Of a stretch of 33,889 nucleotides of DNA, positions 14,600 through 22,782 are shown one piece after another (position 1 is the stretch's first letter; the number at the start of each line of letters is the position of its first letter). Source of the DNA: Chromobacterium aquaticum. Lineage in GTDB: Bacteria; Pseudomonadota; Gammaproteobacteria; Burkholderiales; Chromobacteriaceae. The stretch is from NCBI RefSeq assembly GCF_021129195.1, contig NZ_JAJOHW010000148.1:1-33889 (forward strand), written 5' to 3'. The position numbers and the translations under genes were made by a program. The notes beneath the pieces were generated by a model, which was given only the letters and a program-made list of their open reading frames with translations, searched no databases and was not told the DNA's origin.

Positions 14600-16177
14600 T
14601 CAGTGGCGGAAATGACGCACGCCGGTCAATACCATCGCCATGCCGTGCTCGTCGGCGGCGGCGAAGACTTCCTCATCGCGCATCGAACCGCCCGGCTGGA
14701 TGATGGCCTTGATGCCCTGTTCGGCGATCACGTCGATGCCGTCGCGGAACGGGAAGAAGGCATCGGACGACGCCACCGCGCCCTGCAGGCTCAAGCCGGC
14801 GTCGGCCGCCTTGCGCGCGGCGATGCGGGTGGAGTCGACACGGCTCATCTGACCGGCGCCGATACCTACGGTCTGACCATTCTTGCAGAAAACAATTGCA
14901 TTGGACTTCACGTATTTGGCCACGCGCCAGGCGAACAGCAGGTCGGACAGCTCCTGCGGCGTCGGCTGCCGCTTGCTCACCACGCGCAACTCCTCCGGGC
15001 CGACATTGCGGATGTCCGGGCTCTGCACCAGCACGCCGCCGCCGACGCGCTTCAGCTCGAAACGGTTGGCTCCGGCCTGCAACGGGATTTCCAGCACGCG
15101 CACATTCTTCTTGGCGGCGATGACGGCCTTGGCCTCGTCGGTGAAGGCCGGAGCGATCAACACCTCCAGGAACTGGCCGGTCACCGCTTCCACCGTGGCG
15201 GCGTCCACCGGGCGGTTGAAGGCGATGATGCCGCCGAAGGCGCTGGTGGTGTCGGTGGCGAAGGCCAGCCGGTAAGCGCTGAGCGTGTCCGCCGCCACCG
15301 CCACGCCGCAGGGATTGGCGTGCTTGACGATGACGCAGGCGGTATCGTCGAAAGTCTTCACCGCTTCCCAGGCGGCGTCGGCGTCGGCGATATTGTTATA
15401 GGACAGCTCCTTGCCCTGCAACTGGCGATAATGGGCGATGGAGCCGGCTGCGGGGTCCAGGTCGCGATAGAAGGCGGCGGCCTGGTGCGGGTTCTCGCCG
15501 TAGCGCATGTCCTGCACCTTGACGAATTGGGCGTTGAGGCGCTTGGGGAAGACCACGCGTTCCGGCTTGCCCGCCAGCGCGCCGTCGGCCAGGCTGGTCA
15601 GGTAGTTGGAGATCGCGCCGTCATAGGCGGCGGTATGGGTGAAGGCCTTCTTGGCCAGTTCAAAGCGGGTGGCCTTGGACAGCGCGCCGCCGTTGGCGCT
15701 CATTTCAGCGGCCAGCGTCGCGTAGTCGGCGGCGTCGGTGACGATGGCCACATGCGCCCAGTTCTTGGCGGCGGAGCGCACCATGGTCGGGCCGCCGATG
15801 TCGATGTTCTCGATCGCGTCTTCCAGCGCACAGTCCGGATTGGCGATGGTGGCTTCGAAGGGGTAGAGATTGACGCAAACCAGATCGATATTGCCGATCT
15901 CGTGCTCGGCCATCTTGGCCACGTGTTCCGGCAGGTCGCGGCGGCCCAGGATGCCGCCGTGCACTTTCGGGTGCAGGGTCTTGACCCGGCCGTCCAGCAT
16001 TTCCGGGAAGCCGGTGTAGTCGGACACTTCGGTCACCGGCACGCCGGCGTCGGCCAGCAGCTTGGCGGTGCCGCCGGTGGACAGGATGTGCACGCCCTGG
16101 GCGGCCAGGGCCTGGGCGAATTCCAGAATGCCGGTCTTGTCGGAGACGCTGATCAGCGCGCGTTCGATTTTGCTCAT
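14600..16177 (-). CDS. purH: bifunctional AICAR transformylase/IMP cyclohydrolase
   Basis: PurH carries out the last two steps to IMP. The 525-residue length fits the family. The N-terminal cyclohydrolase domain (about 1-195) begins [20 protein letters not shown] and holds [23 protein letters not shown] and NLYPFEAT. The C-terminal transformylase domain carries [16 protein letters not shown], the catalytic Lys-His pair in [11 protein letters not shown], and [20 protein letters not shown]. It lies 75 bases after fis, with the fis terminator between them, so a separate promoter or incomplete termination is needed. Confidence 0.97.
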   Translation of the reverse strand: MSKIERALISVSDKTGILEFAQALAAQGVHILSTGGTAKLLADAGVPVTEVSDYTGFPEMLDGRVKTLHPKVHGGILGRRDLPEHVAKMAEHEIGNIDLVCVNLYPFEATIANPDCALEDAIENIDIGGPTMVRSAAKNWAHVAIVTDAADYATLAAEMSANGGALSKATRFELAKKAFTHTAAYDGAISNYLTSLADGALAGKPERVVFPKRLNAQFVKVQDMRYGENPHQAAAFYRDLDPAAGSIAHYRQLQGKELSYNNIADADAAWEAVKTFDDTACVIVKHANPCGVAVAADTLSAYRLAFATDTTSAFGGIIAFNRPVDAATVEAVTGQFLEVLIAPAFTDEAKAVIAAKKNVRVLEIPLQAGANRFELKRVGGGVLVQSPDIRNVGPEELRVVSKRQPTPQELSDLLFAWRVAKYVKSNAIVFCKNGQTVGIGAGQMSRVDSTRIAARKAADAGLSLQGAVASSDAFFPFRDGIDVIAEQGIKAIIQPGGSMRDEEVFAAADEHGMAMVLTGVRHFRH

Positions 16178-16207
16178 GGTTCTCTACCGCGTTAACTAAA
16201 AAGGAAC

Positions 16208-16247
16208 ACAAAAAAAACCGGCCATCCTGTTACGGTGTGGCCGGTTT
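16208..16247 (-). terminator. Rho-independent terminator between fis and purH
   Basis: On the minus strand a perfect 10-bp stem, AAACCGGCCA with TGGCCGGTTT (16238-16247 and 16215-16224), encloses 13 bases and runs into a tract of about eight T. It lies five bases after the fis stop codon and about 30 bases before purH starts. It could simply end dusB-fis or act as an attenuator for purH. Confidence 0.8.
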
Positions 16248-16251
16248 GTCT

Positions 16252-16488
16252 TCATATCAAATCATAAGATTTCATCTTCTTGCGCAGGGTGTTGCGGTTC
16301 AAGCCCAGCAACTCCGCCGCTCGCGTCTGGTTGCCCTGGGTGTGTATCAGCACCACCTCCAATAATGGCTTTTCCACGCAAGCCAGCACCATGTCGTAGA
16401 TGGCCGAGGGATTCTCCCCGTCCAGATCGCGAAAATACTGCTCCATCGCCAGCCGCACCGACTGCGAGATATGGTCATTGTTCTGCAT
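16252..16488 (-). CDS. fis: Fis-family nucleoid-associated DNA-binding protein
   Basis: Fis bends DNA and regulates rRNA and growth-phase genes. The 78-residue protein is shorter than E. coli Fis (98) at the N-terminus, as is common in betaproteobacteria. The C-terminal helix-turn-helix reads GNQTRAAELLGLNRNTLRKK (residues 52-71), and the central part has EKPLLEVVLIHTQ. The ATG at 16488 is preferred over the much longer open frame, which runs back into dusB. It follows dusB by 31 bases on the same strand, the classical dusB-fis arrangement. Confidence 0.95.
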   Translation of the reverse strand: MQNNDHISQSVRLAMEQYFRDLDGENPSAIYDMVLACVEKPLLEVVLIHTQGNQTRAAELLGLNRNTLRKKMKSYDLI

Positions 16489-16519
16489 GGTTATTATTTT
16501 ATCCAAGTCTTGATTGGAG

Positions 16520-17563
16520 TTAGCCATCCACCACCGTCTCCAGGTCGTGGTCCAACGCTTCCCCAGCGCCATCCAAATACACCAGCCGTTCGGAGTCCCC
16601 GGCCAAACGGTCGAAATAGGCCGCCACGGCCAAGCGCTGCTCCGCCGTGGTCTCGAGTTGGTACATCTGCTGGCGGAAAGCGTTGCCGCCCTGCAGTCCC
16701 TTGGTGTACCAGGCGATGTGCTTGCGGGCGATGCGGCAGCCCGAGTATTCGCCGTAAAACCGGTATAGCTCATCCAGATGTTCCAGCAACAGCTGGCGCA
16801 CCTCGCTCACCGCCGGCGGCGGCAGGCACTCGCCATGCTCGAGGAAATGCTGGATTTCGCGGAAAATCCACGGCCGGCCCTGGGCCGCCCGTCCTATCAT
16901 GATGGCATCGGCGCCGGTATGTTCCAGCACCCACTGTGCTTTCTGCGGGGTGTCGATGTCGCCGTTGGCGATCAGCGGAATCCCGATCTGCCGCTTCACC
17001 TCGCGTATCGTGTCGTACTCGGCCGCGCCGCGGTACATGTCCTCGCGGGTGCGGCCATGCAAGGCCAGCGCGGCGATGCCGCAATCCTCGGCCATTTTCG
17101 CCACCCGCAGCGCATTGCGATGCTCCGGGCTCCAGCCGGTGCGCGTCTTCAGCGTCACCGGCACATCCACCGCCCTGACCACCGCGTCCAGGATGCGCGC
17201 CACCAGCGCCTCGTCGCGCAGCAAGGCCGAGCCGGCCGCCACATTGCACACCTTCTTGGCCGGACAGCCCATATTGATGTCGATGATCTGCGCGCCTCGC
17301 TCCACGTTCAGCCGCGCCGCCTCGGCCATCTGCGCCGGATCGGAGCCGGCGATCTGCACCGAGATCGGCTCCACCTCGCCGGCGTGGTCGGCGCGGCGCA
17401 AGGTCTTGGCGGTGGTCCACAAGGCCTTGTTGGAGGTGATCATTTCCGATACCGCCATGCCGGCGCCCAGGCGCTTGCACAGCATGCGGAACGGTCTATC
17501 CGTCACCCCGGCCATGGGCGCCACGATAAGCCGGTTTTTCAATGAGTACGAACCAATGCGCAT
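16520..17563 (-). CDS. dusB: tRNA-dihydrouridine synthase B
   Basis: DusB is a flavoenzyme that reduces uridine to dihydrouridine in the tRNA D-loop. The 347-residue protein opens with NRLIVAPMAGVTDRPFRMLC, has the catalytic Cys100 in INMGCPAKKV, then TLKTRTGW, LALHGRTREDMY and GNGDI-like LIANGDIDTP, and GADAIMIGRAAQGRPWIF. The C-terminal half has the helical RNA-binding domain. It is the first gene of the dusB-fis unit, downstream of rnpB on the same strand. Confidence 0.96.
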   Translation of the reverse strand: MRIGSYSLKNRLIVAPMAGVTDRPFRMLCKRLGAGMAVSEMITSNKALWTTAKTLRRADHAGEVEPISVQIAGSDPAQMAEAARLNVERGAQIIDINMGCPAKKVCNVAAGSALLRDEALVARILDAVVRAVDVPVTLKTRTGWSPEHRNALRVAKMAEDCGIAALALHGRTREDMYRGAAEYDTIREVKRQIGIPLIANGDIDTPQKAQWVLEHTGADAIMIGRAAQGRPWIFREIQHFLEHGECLPPPAVSEVRQLLLEHLDELYRFYGEYSGCRIARKHIAWYTKGLQGGNAFRQQMYQLETTAEQRLAVAAYFDRLAGDSERLVYLDGAGEALDHDLETVVDG

Positions 17564-17602
17564 GCGGAGACAACTCTGGAGATAGCAGACTGAAGGGCCG
17601 GT

Positions 17603-17650
17603 ATTGTAAAGCCTTTTTCCCGGCGGGTGGATTTTTTTTGCTTATTTTTT
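17603..17650 (-). promoter_or_regulatory. candidate dusB-fis promoter with A-tract upstream
   Basis: On the minus strand TACAAT (17603-17608) lies 40 bases before dusB. No good -35 hexamer is seen 17 bases upstream (TCCACC), but two A-tracts follow immediately upstream (complement of TTTTTTTT at 17632-17639 and TTTTTT at 17645-17650), as an UP element would have. This is suggestive only. The rest of the 17564-17692 spacer shows no gene, and the T-runs are on the wrong strand to end rnpB. Confidence 0.35.
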
Positions 17651-17692
17651 GAGCAAGCGCCATAGCGGCAAGCCATGGGCCGGCGAGGGATG

Positions 17693-18157
17693 AGGTGGAA
17701 GTTGGCCGATAAGCCGGGTCTTGTCGTTGGACAGTCATTCCTCTAGGCCTGCCGTTACCGACAGGCTCAAGCGACCTACCCGGGGACAAACGCGAGCAAC
17801 GATAATTCCCCCTATTTGGTCTTGCTCCGGATGGGGTTTTGCCTGCCGTCCGTGTTACCACGTCCGCGGTGCGCTCTTACCGCAGAATAGGGCACCACAC
17901 CCTACCTGTCCGACCGGGCTCTCGCCCGGCCAGTACACCTTTTCACCCTTGCCTGATCCGTCTCGCCGCTTGCGCGGCGAAATAAAGAATCCACGCCCTT
18001 GCGGACGCTTCTTCCGGCCATCGGCGGTTCAGCTCTCTGCGCCACTTTCCATCGCCTCACGGCGTCCGGCCATTAACCGGCATCCTGCTCTACGGAGCCC
18101 GGACTTTCCTCCCCGCTCCTTCTTGCGAATTCGCGCGGCGACTGTCTGGCCAACTTC
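17693..18157 (-). ncRNA. rnpB: RNase P RNA (bacterial type A) with enlarged P12 region
   Basis: This is the catalytic RNA of RNase P, which matures tRNA 5' ends. On the minus strand the 5' end GAAGTTGGCC pairs with the 3' end GGCCAACTTC (helix P1). Conserved blocks appear in order: GGGGAGGAAAGTCCGGGCTC (around P4), CAGAGAGCTGAACCGCCGA, GGTAAGAGCGCACCG, GGAGCAAGACCAAATAGG, GGGTAGGTCGCTTGAG, CTAGAGGAATGACTGTCC and ACCCGGCTTATCGGCC. The length of about 465 nt exceeds the 377 nt of E. coli. The extra sequence lies at 17881-18015 between the second and third blocks, where helix P12 sits, and includes hairpins such as CCGGGC-GAGA-GCCCGG and CGCCGC-GCAA-GCGGCG. The ends are estimated from P1 pairing. 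Confidence 0.95.
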
Positions 18158-18165
18158 CGGGCGAC

Positions 18166-18171
18166 ATTCTA
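18166..18171 (-). promoter_or_regulatory. candidate -10 element of rnpB
   Basis: TAGAAT on the minus strand lies eight bases before the predicted 5' end of the RNase P RNA (18157), the right place for a -10 box. No clear -35 is seen at the standard spacing. The same spacer must also hold the promoter of the divergent GGDEF-EAL gene; TATACT at 18227-18232 on the plus strand is a possible -10 for it. Confidence 0.4.
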
Positions 18172-18263
18172 CCCGATTCCACGCCCGCCGGCCCGACATT
18201 TTGCCATGACAAACGCGATAATCCCTTATACTGGCGGGTCCATCGAGCGATAACGACAAAAAA

Positions 18264-21200
18264 ATGGAGTTGAACCAGGCCAAGCTGTCCCGTTTGCAAT
18301 TGTTTGGCACGCTCGCCATTGTGTTCATGCTGGCGCTGACGCTGTCCAGCTATTTCCTGTTGACCAGTTGGAACGACTTCCAGGCCCGCCAGCACACCAT
18401 ACGCCAGGACGCTTACGCGCGCGCGCGCGACTATCTGCGCTCCTACGCCGACCACGCCGCGCAAACCCTGTCCGCGCTGCGCGAACGCACCAACGACACC
18501 CTGAAGCAAAGACTGCGCGAGCAGGTGGACCAGGCCTGGACGCTGGCCGACGCCATCTGGCGCCAGGAACGCCTGCGCCGGCCGCCGCGCCAGGTGCAGC
18601 GCCTGATCGTGGAGGCCTTGCGGCCGCTGCGCTACTTCGACGGCCGCGGCTATTTTTTCATCGACGGCCTGGACGGCAGCTGCGTGCTGCTGCCCACCGC
18701 GCCACAGTTGGAAGGCGGTTCGCTGCTGGCCAACCGCGACGACCAGGGCCGCTACATCATGCGCGCGCTGATCGAATCGGTGGCCAACGAACAGCGCCGC
18801 GGCTTCAGCTCCTATCGCTGGTACCAGCCCGGCAGCGGCGAGATGAGCGAGAAAGTGGCCTATGCGCGCCGCTTCCAGCCCTATGACTGGCTGATTGGCA
18901 GCGGCGAATACCTGAACAATGTCGAGGCCGACATGCAGAAGCAGGGTCTGGAAATGCTGGCACGCATGCGCTTCGGCCACGACAGCGGCGACTTCATGAT
19001 CATCGATCACCGCGGCGTGATCCTGCTGGACCCGGCCAATCCGACAATGAACGGCAAGCATTATTCGACCCTGCCCGGCGCCGACCGCGGCCGCATCGCC
19101 GAACTGATGCGCCGCGGCAAGCAAGGCGGCTTCATGGAATACCTGATCAGCAGCCTGGACGCGCCGCAGGGCGAACGCTATCTGTCCTATGCGCGCCAGT
19201 TGCCCGGCTGGGACTGGACCCTGGTGGCCAGCCTGCATGTGCAGTCAATAGAAGACAGCAGCCAGCGCGCGCGCCAGGAACTGGAGCGCAGCCTGCGCGA
19301 GCGCATCGCCGCCACCCTGCTGCTGACCCTGGTGGCCTTGCTCAGCGCCGGCGGTTTCTGCTGGTGCTTCCTGCGCTGGCTCAATGTGCTGGTGCAGCGC
19401 TATCGCCAGGACCTGGAACAAAGCCACCACTCGCTGGAACAGCGCTCGCGCGATCTGCGCCTCAGCCACTTCATGGTGGACAACGCCACCGACCTGATCG
19501 CGCTGCGCGACGCCGGCGGCGCCATCGTCTACTGCAATCAGGCGGCGCGCCAGCGGCTGGACTGCGGCTGCGACGCCGAGGAGCTGACCCGCGCGCTGTT
19601 CCGCCTGCCGGCCGGCGAACTGCCACGGACCTTCGAGACCAAGCTGCAGTGCTGCGGCGAAACCCAGTACCTGGAAGTCACCGTCAACCAGTTGGGCTAT
19701 CAGGGCGAAGACTATCTGTGCGCCACCGGCCGCGACATCACCGCGCGCCGCCAGACCGACCGCCAGCTGCGGCTGGCCGCCAAGGTGTTCGAATCCAGCA
19801 ATGAAGCCATCCTGGTCACCGACCCGGACAATCGCATCCTGGCGGTCAACCGCGCCTTCTGCGCGATCACCGGCTACGAGGAGGCCGAAGCGCTGGGCCA
19901 GACCCCGGCCCTGCTCGCCTCCGGCCGCCACGATCCGGCCTTCTTCGAAAACATGTGGCAGCAGCTGCGCCAGCGCGGCCAGTGGTCCGGCGAGATCTGG
20001 AACCGCCGCAAGAACGGCGACATCTTCCCGGAATGGCTGAACATCAGCGTGTTGCTGAACGAGCAGGGTGAGATCAGCCATTACGTGGCGCTGTTCACCG
20101 ATATATCCGAGCGCAAGGAGCAGGAGGCGCGGGTACAGCATCTGGCGGAATACGACGCGCTGACCGATCTGCCCAATCGCGTGCTGATCAACGACCGGCT
20201 GCAGCAGGCGATCCGCCAGGCCGAACTGCGCCAGGGACAGTTGGCGGTATTGTTCGTCGATCTGGACCACTTCAAGAACATCAACGACACCCTGGGCCAC
20301 AGCCTGGGCGACGAGCTGCTGAAACAGGCGGCCAGCCGCCTGGGCGCCGCGGTGGGCGCGCTGGACACCGTCGGCCGCACCGGCGGCGACGAATTCGTGC
20401 TGATCCTACCCGCCATCGACCAGCCCGGCGAGGCCGCGCAAGTGGCCGAGCGGGTGCTGGCCGCGATGCAGCAGCCGTTCGAACTCGGCTCCCACCAGCT
20501 CAGCGTCAGCTGCAGCATAGGCATCAGCCTGATGCCGGACGACGGCCGCGACATCCAAAACCTGCTGATGAACGCCGACCTGGCGATGTACCACGCCAAG
20601 GCGCACGGTCGCAGCACCTTCCGCTTCTACACCCGGGAAATGAATGTGGAAGTGGCGGAGCGGCTGCACCTGGAAACCCGGCTGCGCCGCGCCATCGAGC
20701 ACGGCGAGCTCTACCTGGTCTACCAGCCGCAATTCAATATGAGCGGCGAGCGCCTGCTGGGCTGCGAGGCGCTGGTGCGCTGGCGCGATCCGGAACACGG
20801 CCTGATCATGCCCTCGCGCTTCATCCCCATCGCCGAGGACACCGGCCTGGTGGTGCCGCTGGGGCGCTGGGTGCTGCGCGAGGCCTGCCGCCAGGCGGCG
20901 CAATGGTATGAAAGCGGCCTGCGCCCGGTGCGCATGGCGGTCAATGTCTCGGCGCGGCAGTTGACGCGGCCGGACTTCGTCGACGATGTGCGCGACGCGC
21001 TGCAGGCCAGCGGCCTACCCGGCTACTGCCTGGAAGTCGAAGTCACCGAGAGCACGCTGATGGAAGACGCCGACTTCGCCGCGCGCCAGTTGGCGGTGAT
21101 CAAGGCGATGGGGGTGCGGCTGTCGATAGACGACTTCGGCACCGGCTATTCCAGCCTGGCCTATCTGAAGCGCTTCGCGCCGGACACCATCAAGATTGAC

Positions 21201-21443
21201 CGCTCCTTCATCATCGACCTGCCGCAGGACGAGGAAAACGCCGCCATCGTCTCCGCCATCGTGCACCTGGCCAACGCGCTGGGCATGGACACCCTGGCCG
21301 AGGGCGTCGAGCATCCGCAGCAACAGGCCTATCTGGGCAAGCTCGGCTGCTCGGCGATGCAGGGCTATCTGCTGGGCGCGCCGCTGTCGGCGGAAGCGAT
21401 GGAGCAGCGCATGGACACGCTGCGCCAGCGGCTGTCGGTGTGA
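18264..21443 (+). CDS. membrane-bound dCache-PAS-PAS-GGDEF-EAL cyclic-di-GMP turnover protein
   Basis: This 1059-residue sensor should make and/or break down the second messenger c-di-GMP. One membrane helix lies near residues 13-35 and another near 346-372. Between them is a periplasmic double Cache module (RYFDGRGYFFIDGLDG then GDFMIIDHRGVILLDP, each ending in a YDWLIGSGEY- or WDWTLVASLH-like strand), a type that often binds small organic ligands. PAS domains follow at about 398-490 and 505-625. The GGDEF motif is intact at 707-711 and no RxxD inhibitory site is seen before it. The EAL motif is intact at 835-837, with DDFGTGYSSL, IKIDRSFI, AEGVE and QGYLLG all present, so both activities look possible. 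It is monocistronic and divergent from rnpB. The ligand is unknown. Confidence 0.93.
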   Translation: MELNQAKLSRLQLFGTLAIVFMLALTLSSYFLLTSWNDFQARQHTIRQDAYARARDYLRSYADHAAQTLSALRERTNDTLKQRLREQVDQAWTLADAIWRQERLRRPPRQVQRLIVEALRPLRYFDGRGYFFIDGLDGSCVLLPTAPQLEGGSLLANRDDQGRYIMRALIESVANEQRRGFSSYRWYQPGSGEMSEKVAYARRFQPYDWLIGSGEYLNNVEADMQKQGLEMLARMRFGHDSGDFMIIDHRGVILLDPANPTMNGKHYSTLPGADRGRIAELMRRGKQGGFMEYLISSLDAPQGERYLSYARQLPGWDWTLVASLHVQSIEDSSQRARQELERSLRERIAATLLLTLVALLSAGGFCWCFLRWLNVLVQRYRQDLEQSHHSLEQRSRDLRLSHFMVDNATDLIALRDAGGAIVYCNQAARQRLDCGCDAEELTRALFRLPAGELPRTFETKLQCCGETQYLEVTVNQLGYQGEDYLCATGRDITARRQTDRQLRLAAKVFESSNEAILVTDPDNRILAVNRAFCAITGYEEAEALGQTPALLASGRHDPAFFENMWQQLRQRGQWSGEIWNRRKNGDIFPEWLNISVLLNEQGEISHYVALFTDISERKEQEARVQHLAEYDALTDLPNRVLINDRLQQAIRQAELRQGQLAVLFVDLDHFKNINDTLGHSLGDELLKQAASRLGAAVGALDTVGRTGGDEFVLILPAIDQPGEAAQVAERVLAAMQQPFELGSHQLSVSCSIGISLMPDDGRDIQNLLMNADLAMYHAKAHGRSTFRFYTREMNVEVAERLHLETRLRRAIEHGELYLVYQPQFNMSGERLLGCEALVRWRDPEHGLIMPSRFIPIAEDTGLVVPLGRWVLREACRQAAQWYESGLRPVRMAVNVSARQLTRPDFVDDVRDALQASGLPGYCLEVEVTESTLMEDADFAARQLAVIKAMGVRLSIDDFGTGYSSLAYLKRFAPDTIKIDRSFIIDLPQDEENAAIVSAIVHLANALGMDTLAEGVEHPQQQAYLGKLGCSAMQGYLLGAPLSAEAMEQRMDTLRQRLSV

Positions 21444-21447
21444 CGCC

Positions 21448-21468
21448 GGCCCGGCCTCACACCGGGCC
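21448..21468. terminator. possible bidirectional hairpin between convergent genes
   Basis: GGCCCGG (21448-21454) and CCGGGCC (21462-21468) form a 7-bp stem with a 7-base loop in the 37-base gap between the GGDEF-EAL gene and the convergent MFS gene. It lacks a U-tract on either strand, so it is a weak terminator candidate. Confidence 0.35.
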
Positions 21469-21480
21469 AGCAGCCCAAGC

Positions 21481-22782
21481 TCAATCCAGCGGCCGGTTCG
21501 CCGTCTCCGGCACCATCTTCAGGCCTATCAGCGACACCAGCATGCACAGCACCGCGTACAGCGCCGGCGCATTGGGGTTGCCGGTCAGCTTGATCAGGCC
21601 GGCGGCGAAGAACTGGGCGAAACCGCCGAAAATCATCACGCCCACGCAATAGACGATGGACATGCCGCTGGCGCGGATGCGGCGCGGAAACAACTCCGGC
21701 AACACCGCGATGCTGGGCACCGAGGTCAGCACCAGCGGCACCGTCAGCAGCGCCACCACCAAGAGCAGCACCGGCCAGCTGGGCACGGCGTTGACCAGCA
21801 TGAAGCCGGGATAGATCAGCAGCAGCAGGACCAGCCGCGGCCACAGGATGGATGGACGCCGGCCAATACGGTCGCTCCAGCGTCCGGCCGCCACCGACAA
21901 CAGCACCTGCAGCAAGGCCGCGGTCGACGCCGCCCAGATCGCCACCGCCAGCGGCATGCCCAACACCGTCACCGCGTGGTTGGCCAGGTAGTGGCCGACG
22001 ATGAAGGTGGGCGCGGTGCCGCCTATGGTCAGCAATACCCCGGCCAGCAACTCCCTCCAATGCTGGCGCAGCAAGACGCCAGCCGGCTCGGCCGTCGCCG
22101 CCGCCTGCGGCGCCACCGCGATGGCGGCGGTTTCGTCCAGCTGGCTGCGGATATACTCGCCCACCGGAATCGCCAGCACCCCGATGGCGAACACCAGCCG
22201 CCAGCCCCAAGCGTCCATCGCCGCCGCCGGCAGCAGTCCGCTCAACATGCTCACCACCAAGGTGCCGGCCAGCACCCCCAGCCCCTGGCTGAACAACTGC
22301 CAGCTGCAGTAGTAGCCGCGCGACTTGTCGTCGGCGTACTCCATCAGCATCGAGGTGGCCGCGCCCACCTGGCCGCCGACGGCGAAGCCCTGCACCAGCC
22401 GCCCCAGCACCACCAGCGCCGGCCCAAACAGGCCGGCCTGAGCATAGGTGGGCGCCACCACGAACAGCAGCGAGCCTATCGCCATCAGCCACAAGCTCAG
22501 CCGCAGCGCCGGCTTGCGGCCCTTGCGGTCCGCGTACAGGCCGATGACGATGCCGCCTATCGGCCGGCTGACGAAGCCAGTGCCGAATACCGCGAAGGAC
22601 AGCATCAGCTGCAGCAACGGCTCGTCGCTGAACGGGAAGAACAAACGCCCCATCAAGGTGGCCAGCGCGCTGTAGACGATGAAGTCGTAGAACTCCAGCG
22701 CATTGCCCACGGTGATGGCGGTGATCGCGCGGCGGCTGGGCGCGGCCGGACGCGCGGCCAGCGTCGCTTCGGCCGCCGTCAT
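21481..22782 (-). CDS. MFS transporter, metabolite:H+ symporter (MHS) type
   Basis: This 433-residue membrane protein has about twelve hydrophobic segments. It resembles ShiA/ProP-like symporters: the N-terminal TVGNALEFYDFIVYSALA, RPIGGIVIGLYADRKGRKPAL for the loop between helices 2 and 3, VLGRLVQGFAVGGQVGAATSMLMEY split across helices 4-5, and GRWSDRIGRRP in the second half. The substrate is unknown; an acylated amino acid or a related organic acid would fit the amidohydrolase gene with which it overlaps by four bases (ATGA at 22779-22782). I chose that overlapping ATG. Confidence 0.88.
   Translation of the reverse strand: MTAAEATLAARPAAPSRRAITAITVGNALEFYDFIVYSALATLMGRLFFPFSDEPLLQLMLSFAVFGTGFVSRPIGGIVIGLYADRKGRKPALRLSLWLMAIGSLLFVVAPTYAQAGLFGPALVVLGRLVQGFAVGGQVGAATSMLMEYADDKSRGYYCSWQLFSQGLGVLAGTLVVSMLSGLLPAAAMDAWGWRLVFAIGVLAIPVGEYIRSQLDETAAIAVAPQAAATAEPAGVLLRQHWRELLAGVLLTIGGTAPTFIVGHYLANHAVTVLGMPLAVAIWAASTAALLQVLLSVAAGRWSDRIGRRPSILWPRLVLLLLIYPGFMLVNAVPSWPVLLLVVALLTVPLVLTSVPSIAVLPELFPRRIRASGMSIVYCVGVMIFGGFAQFFAAGLIKLTGNPNAPALYAVLCMLVSLIGLKMVPETANRPLD

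Noticed and set aside
14603-16195. A 530-codon plus-strand open frame opposite purH
   Set aside because: It covers purH almost exactly in antisense and shows no recognisable domain; purH itself is certain.
17632-17650. T-runs as a terminator for rnpB
   Set aside because: The T-runs are on the plus strand, whereas rnpB is transcribed from the minus strand, and no convincing stem precedes them.
17564-18263. Possible protein genes in the gap between dusB and the GGDEF-EAL gene
   Set aside because: The conserved blocks and terminal pairing show that this stretch is the RNase P RNA gene; the open frames across it are incidental.
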